From assembly GCF_000374085.1 (NCBI RefSeq), contig NZ_KB893488.1, forward strand, positions 1 through 64,000: DNA of 64,000 nucleotides. Reading direction: 5' to 3'. Positions 61,701 to 64,000 of the stretch are shown here, in pieces. Numbering within the stretch: the first letter of the stretch is position 1; every line of letters begins with the position of its first letter. The position numbers were made by a program, and so were the translations under genes. The stretch is from Spirosoma spitsbergense DSM 19989 (GTDB lineage Bacteria; Bacteroidota; Bacteroidia; Cytophagales; Spirosomataceae). The notes under the pieces were generated by a model, which searched no databases, was not told the origin of the DNA, and saw only the letters and a list, made by a program, of their open reading frames with translations.

Positions 61701-62259
61701 CGATGCAAAAGGGTGTAGTTCCGGCAACAGTTTCAGCGTTAGTTCGGTTGCTTCACCCGCTGCGCAGATTACGGCCTCCAGTCTAGACCTGTTACCAAAC
61801 GGCACTGTGTCGCTCAGTGCCAATACCGGGGCGGGTTTGGGGTATCAGTGGAATCTGGCGGGGAGTGCGCTTGCCGGAGCTACTGCCAGCATTTACCCGG
61901 CTCGGCAGCCGGGTGTTTATACGGTATCGGTCAGCAAAGAGGGTTGCACGACCACATCGCCCGGTGTTACGATAAATCTCATCACCGCCATCGAGCCAGC
62001 CACGCCGGGCAGCCAGTTGTCCGTATCGCCAAACCCATCGTCGGGTCAGGCCACGATTACGCTCACCCTCGACAAACCCGCTAAAGCCAGGCTGTCGATG
62101 ACCGATGCAACGGGCCAAAACCTGCATCAGTGGAACTTACCCAATACCCTGATGAAGCATGACGTATCGGTTGATTTCAGTCCGCTGGCACCGGGAATTT
62201 ACTTTATCAAAGCCGACATAGACGGTCGGCAGATGGTAAAAAAAGTAGTGAAAGAATGA
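58729..62259 (+). CDS. T9SS-exported serine hydrolase with GEVED, Ig/PKD-like and sorting domains
   Basis: 1176 residues from ATG 58729 (MTRTLLCLLAFVCSVLPG). After the signal come a DUF5018-like beta domain (about 35-135) and a beta-lactamase-type serine hydrolase (about 140-480) with SISK, YSN (FVYSNIGIN) and HRGG. A GEVED-type domain (about 525-680; FVNPVSIWVDLDQNKVF), three to four Ig/SprB/PKD-like repeats with repeated GSTL/GASTKL motifs (about 690-1070), and a type IX sorting domain (SVSPNPSSGQATI, then FSPLAPGIYFIKADIDG, MVKKVVKE) follow. It is thus secreted and probably surface-attached. The substrate is unknown. Confidence 0.9.
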   Translation: MTRTLLCLLAFVCSVLPGTRIHAGSPERLMPLASNEKSLLSFSFLQASNPSLPGDVSLTGTIESHNIITLPAGTNVSSLKPAFTLSAGAKITVNGVVQTSDASVNDFTKPVVYRITAEDGSTRNYTIEVSMQVDIATVEDAVKAFMTKYSVPGLSIAITKDERLIYAKGYGMADKDKGEPITTNSLFRMASISKSITARAVLKLVDDGKLSLDQKVFGAGSLLGTKFGTKPYTPQLEQITVRQLLNHTAGGDPWTSEWDYSTNTFDPFYQKEWIGYTNEQVLSAVLDNRPVTQTPGSKFVYSNIGINVLGRIIEKVTGIKYEKYVQDNLLKPIGIDPSTMKMGGTTLAERFPNEVVYYNPYPGYDQPYDFPVPRMDAHSGWITTAINMARLLAFTDGYSRKKDILSSKSIQDMYTPSAVSIPQSGGIGYGLGCYTYPTSPTSTHRGGMAGTATVWWRFNGYLWVILLNTRPNNGAYLNELDNLMNPFLAVPASSLMKGDQFDLYYGRSEPSDYCTPMQRDSYSCSSSDGTIGIESVKIWSAGKASVLLDSKGVCSQNGNAYSDLTGNPAIKLTSGTSFPFQVDAMRIQSGASKDKLFVNPVSIWVDLDQNKVFTDDERVYYTSSVQAYPNPTLENQFTIPATAKPGLTRMRIRLGTAFTNAPETPCEQIDGETEDYLVNIISTCPLSASIAGAASICPGTSTTLTASATGGQGTLNYAWKLGNTAVGTNSPTLPATATGTYSVSITDASSGCAAVASFDLTVSGPTPTYTGAVQFCSGASTVLSASASGGKGPYAFNWKRDGLSIGQATSLTLTQPGSIVLEATDQAGCVGRTNAFTVSAKPAPVANAGPGATLTGTELYRTESVTTAQGGTPAYTYQWQTTPASVSGNNATTANPTFGPFTTTTTITLTVGDQTGCSSTTAATITYVSCSLTAGVSGTPTLCGGASTKLTALTTNGNGALTYEWKRGNTVIGTAIDQTISTADSYSLRITDAKGCSSGNSFSVSSVASPAAQITASSLDLLPNGTVSLSANTGAGLGYQWNLAGSALAGATASIYPARQPGVYTVSVSKEGCTTTSPGVTINLITAIEPATPGSQLSVSPNPSSGQATITLTLDKPAKARLSMTDATGQNLHQWNLPNTLMKHDVSVDFSPLAPGIYFIKADIDGRQMVKKVVKE

Positions 62260-62290
62260 TGTAAACCCTGATTAACTTTCCTTAAGGTCT

Positions 62291-62336
62291 AACCGCCGTT
62301 CAATCAAAGGTTTTTGCCTTATATTGAATGGCGGTT
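62291..62336 (+). terminator. Terminator after the T9SS serine hydrolase gene
   Basis: AACCGCCGTTCAAT (62291-62304) pairs with 62323-62336 with one mismatch (a G-U pair on one strand), with an inner AAGG/CCTT extension. The hydrolase gene stops 31 bases earlier. Confidence 0.7.
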
Positions 62337-62373
62337 TAGTTTGCCGTTACTAAACCTATAAACCGGCCTTCCT

Positions 62374-62844
62374 ATGCATCGCTCATTCATCTTCACCTTA
62401 TTCATTACGCTGGTTGGAACGGCCTACCGTCCTACCCTACCATCAACGTTCGACGGGGTTACCGGAACATGGAAACGAACGGCCATGACGATGGTCGATA
62501 CCAGTGGTAAAACAACCGATATGCTACAAATGATGACGAAGTCGATGCACTGCATTAAAGATATTACCTACACCTTCTCGGGCGATGGTCGGTTAAAATC
62601 GAATGTTCCAGATGCTTGCGGCTCACTAAAGAAAACCATTGAATCGATGAATAGCGAGGCTAGGTGGTCAATAAGTGGTCGGAAAATAACGGTTACAACC
62701 ACCACGAAGGGCTTCCCACCGGCAACGTGCGCTATAAGTTTCCAGGGCAATACCATGACCTGGGTGTTTATTTACGCCGATAACCCTGAAACGCCCAATC
62801 CGACAAAAGCGCAAAAAATAACGACGGTCTATCAGCGAATCTAA
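62374..62844 (+). CDS. Lipocalin-like secreted protein, 156 aa
   Basis: A signal (about 1-18) is followed by a small beta-barrel-type domain with the lipocalin-like opening VTGTWKRTAMTMVDTSGKT, central DITYTFSGDGRLKSN and a closing MTWVFIYADNPE. Four Cys in the mature part may form two disulphides. Similar short lipocalin-like proteins are common in Cytophagales, with no established ligand. It converges with the DUF2490 gene. Confidence 0.7.
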   Translation: MHRSFIFTLFITLVGTAYRPTLPSTFDGVTGTWKRTAMTMVDTSGKTTDMLQMMTKSMHCIKDITYTFSGDGRLKSNVPDACGSLKKTIESMNSEARWSISGRKITVTTTTKGFPPATCAISFQGNTMTWVFIYADNPETPNPTKAQKITTVYQRI

Positions 62845-62926
62845 CTCACCAATCGCTGCCTATACCTTTGGGACAGCTACAGCTTATCACAGAAACGCAC
62901 TGGTCTCCTGAAATTATTCCTACTTT

Positions 62927-62966
62927 AACGTGACTACGGGGTTAATTTTAGCCCCGTAGTCACGTT
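62927..62966. terminator. Bidirectional terminator
   Basis: AACGTGACTACGGGG (62927-62941) pairs perfectly with 62952-62966 around a 10-base loop. It lies between two convergent genes, so it can end both transcripts. Confidence 0.8.
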
Positions 62967-62987
62967 AGTCTGTTTAACGGTCCCGCT

Positions 62988-63776
62988 TTACTTTTTATAA
63001 AAGTGCAGCCGGATACCGGTGCAGATAAAGCTGTTGAGTGGCTCGTTGAAATGGCCCGCTTCCTGGTACCGGTAGTACGTATAGAGTGTGGCCCGCTCCG
63101 AGAAATCATATTCGCAGTCTACCTGCGCGAAGGGTTCGTGGAGATTATACGGGTTGAATACATCGTAGGTGCCAAATTCCACACCCGCAAAGCCCCTCGG
63201 ACTGAATTCGTAGTGAATAGCGGCTTTGTAGATAAGGTGATTGTTTTCTATACCATCCGCTACGGATGCTCCCTCAAGGTAATTAGCCTTTTTGAACGAA
63301 TACAAATACCCGGCCCCGCCCGCGAACAGGAATTTCTTCGATAGTGGGTACTTCACCTCGGCTACGCCCAGATAATTGCTCCGGGTATAGGGGTCGCCCA
63401 GGTCAGGCCCCGTGCTTTCGATCACATTCGTCGACATGCGGGCAATAAACCGCAGTACGTTCCAGAACGACTTTGTTTGTAGCTCTACCTTGTAATGATA
63501 ATAGGAATTCAGATTATGCGGACGTTCGCCCAGTCGGAAGCCCACCTGTAGTTTCAGGAAATTGCTCAGGCGAAAAGTCGGTACGATGTTCTGGTCAGTG
63601 CGAATGTTGCCTTTCGCATCGATGATCAGCCGATTGTAAAGCAATAAACTGACTGCTTCTGTTCTTCTTACTGCGTGCTCAGGCCTGGCTCTTTGAAGGC
63701 TGTCCATCTGGTCAATTCGTTGCGCTGTTACATTGATGGCGCTGAAGATACTCAGGAAGAGAAGCAATTTTTTCAT
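62988..63776 (-). CDS. DUF2490 family outer-membrane-associated protein
   Basis: 262 residues from ATG 63776 (MKKLLLFLSIFSAINVTAQ), giving a signal peptide; the frame is open 19 codons further. The mature chain is a beta-strand-rich barrel (FRLSNFLKLQVGFRLGE, then KKFLFAGGAGYLY and LYTYYRYQEAGHFNEP) ending RLHFYKK, as in DUF2490 proteins. Role unknown, but probably an outer-membrane barrel. Confidence 0.82.
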   Translation of the reverse strand: MKKLLLFLSIFSAINVTAQRIDQMDSLQRARPEHAVRRTEAVSLLLYNRLIIDAKGNIRTDQNIVPTFRLSNFLKLQVGFRLGERPHNLNSYYHYKVELQTKSFWNVLRFIARMSTNVIESTGPDLGDPYTRSNYLGVAEVKYPLSKKFLFAGGAGYLYSFKKANYLEGASVADGIENNHLIYKAAIHYEFSPRGFAGVEFGTYDVFNPYNLHEPFAQVDCEYDFSERATLYTYYRYQEAGHFNEPLNSFICTGIRLHFYKK

Positions 63777-63908
63777 CGGTACTGCTTGTGCCTTATAAAG
63801 TGGCAATAAACTAAGTACGATGGAATTTCCCACTATGTGTCAGGTAATTTTAACCACTTAAAAACCTCTCGATGGGGCGTGTCTGCTCGTCCGGTGGCGG
63901 GTAACCAA

Positions 63909-64000
63909 TTATACAGTTAGTAACTGCGCTGCTTTTAGTTCCGGAAATAGCTTGATAAAATGGGCTTTGATGAGTTGGCTCAGCAACAAACGCTTGTATG
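63909..64000 (-). CDS. C-terminal fragment of an unidentified gene, cut by window edge
   Basis: A minus-strand frame enters from the right edge and ends at TAA 63909-63911 with 30 residues (KRLLLSQLIKAHFIKLFPEL, then KAAQLLTV). It is Leu/Lys/Ala-rich and looks like a real helical C-terminus. No family can be assigned from so little; a transposase tail is possible. Confidence 0.4.
   Translation of the reverse strand, partial: YKRLLLSQLIKAHFIKLFPELKAAQLLTV

Noticed and set aside
1-64000. CRISPR arrays, rRNA or tRNA genes
   Set aside because: No regularly spaced direct repeats and no tRNA cloverleaf or rRNA-like sequence was recognised on reading both strands; a covariance-model scan would settle this.

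Overview
The window looks like a chromosomal segment of a moderately GC-rich member of the Bacteroidota, most likely order Cytophagales and close to Spirosoma-type genomes. The evidence is a type IX secretion C-terminal sorting domain, a TonB-plug/CarboxypepD_reg outer-membrane protein, DUF2911, DUF6134 and DUF2490 proteins, lipoproteins with a bare Cys lipobox, and a -7 box of the TAnnTTTG type ahead of prs. This placement is inferred from gene content only. I saw no rRNA, tRNA or CRISPR array.

Layout. 1-5.4 kb: a transposase tail, a serine-hydrolase lipoprotein and a large BNR/VPS10-type propeller protein. 5.5-8.8 kb: an accessory patch with an IS5-like element (perfect 19-bp ends, frameshifted transposase), a 116-bp MITE with related ends, diverged palindromic repeats and gene debris. 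8.8-17.8 kb: housekeeping genes (ROK kinase, peroxiredoxin, prs, rplY, TonB-type barrel, SRAP protein, PNPOx-like, DUF4385) and a decayed SDR gene. 17.8-21.9 kb: a membrane operon led by a patatin-like phospholipase. 22.2-25.2 kb: folD followed by an AT-richer three-gene cassette (RusA-like nuclease, PD-(D/E)XK-like nuclease, YgiT-like protein). The cassette lies between two perfect 51-bp copies of the folD 3' end, and an HNH nuclease follows. 25.3-28.7 kb: esterase, small secreted proteins and a broken lipoprotein gene.

28.9-34.5 kb is a tight operon: ECF-type sigma factor, membrane-anchored TPR protein in the anti-sigma position, cytoplasmic subtilase with an intact triad, and an exported TPR-CHAT protein with the His/Cys dyad. 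34.8-42.1 kb carries a DUF819 permease, a PD40 lipoprotein, an SDR enzyme with a Crp-type regulator, a degenerate FtsZ-like protein next to a Mrr-type endonuclease, and a membrane protein. 42.4-46.9 kb is a redox operon (DUF547, FAD oxidoreductase, membrane polyferredoxin, DUF6134). 47-52.5 kb has an Omp85-type barrel and an arsenosugar-type cluster (GT2, epimerase, SDR, AhpD-like, radical SAM ArsS) with large hairpins between genes. 52.5-55.6 kb holds an intact two-component system beside remnants of others. 56-64 kb carries DinB, DUF2911, DUF1059, DsrE, a very large T9SS-exported serine hydrolase, a lipocalin-like protein and a DUF2490 protein.

The strongest candidates for undescribed biology are the folD-flanked nuclease cassette, the sigma/TPR/subtilase/CHAT operon, and the Mrr + FtsZ-like pair in which the tubulin GTP-binding signature is missing but the T7-loop aspartates remain.
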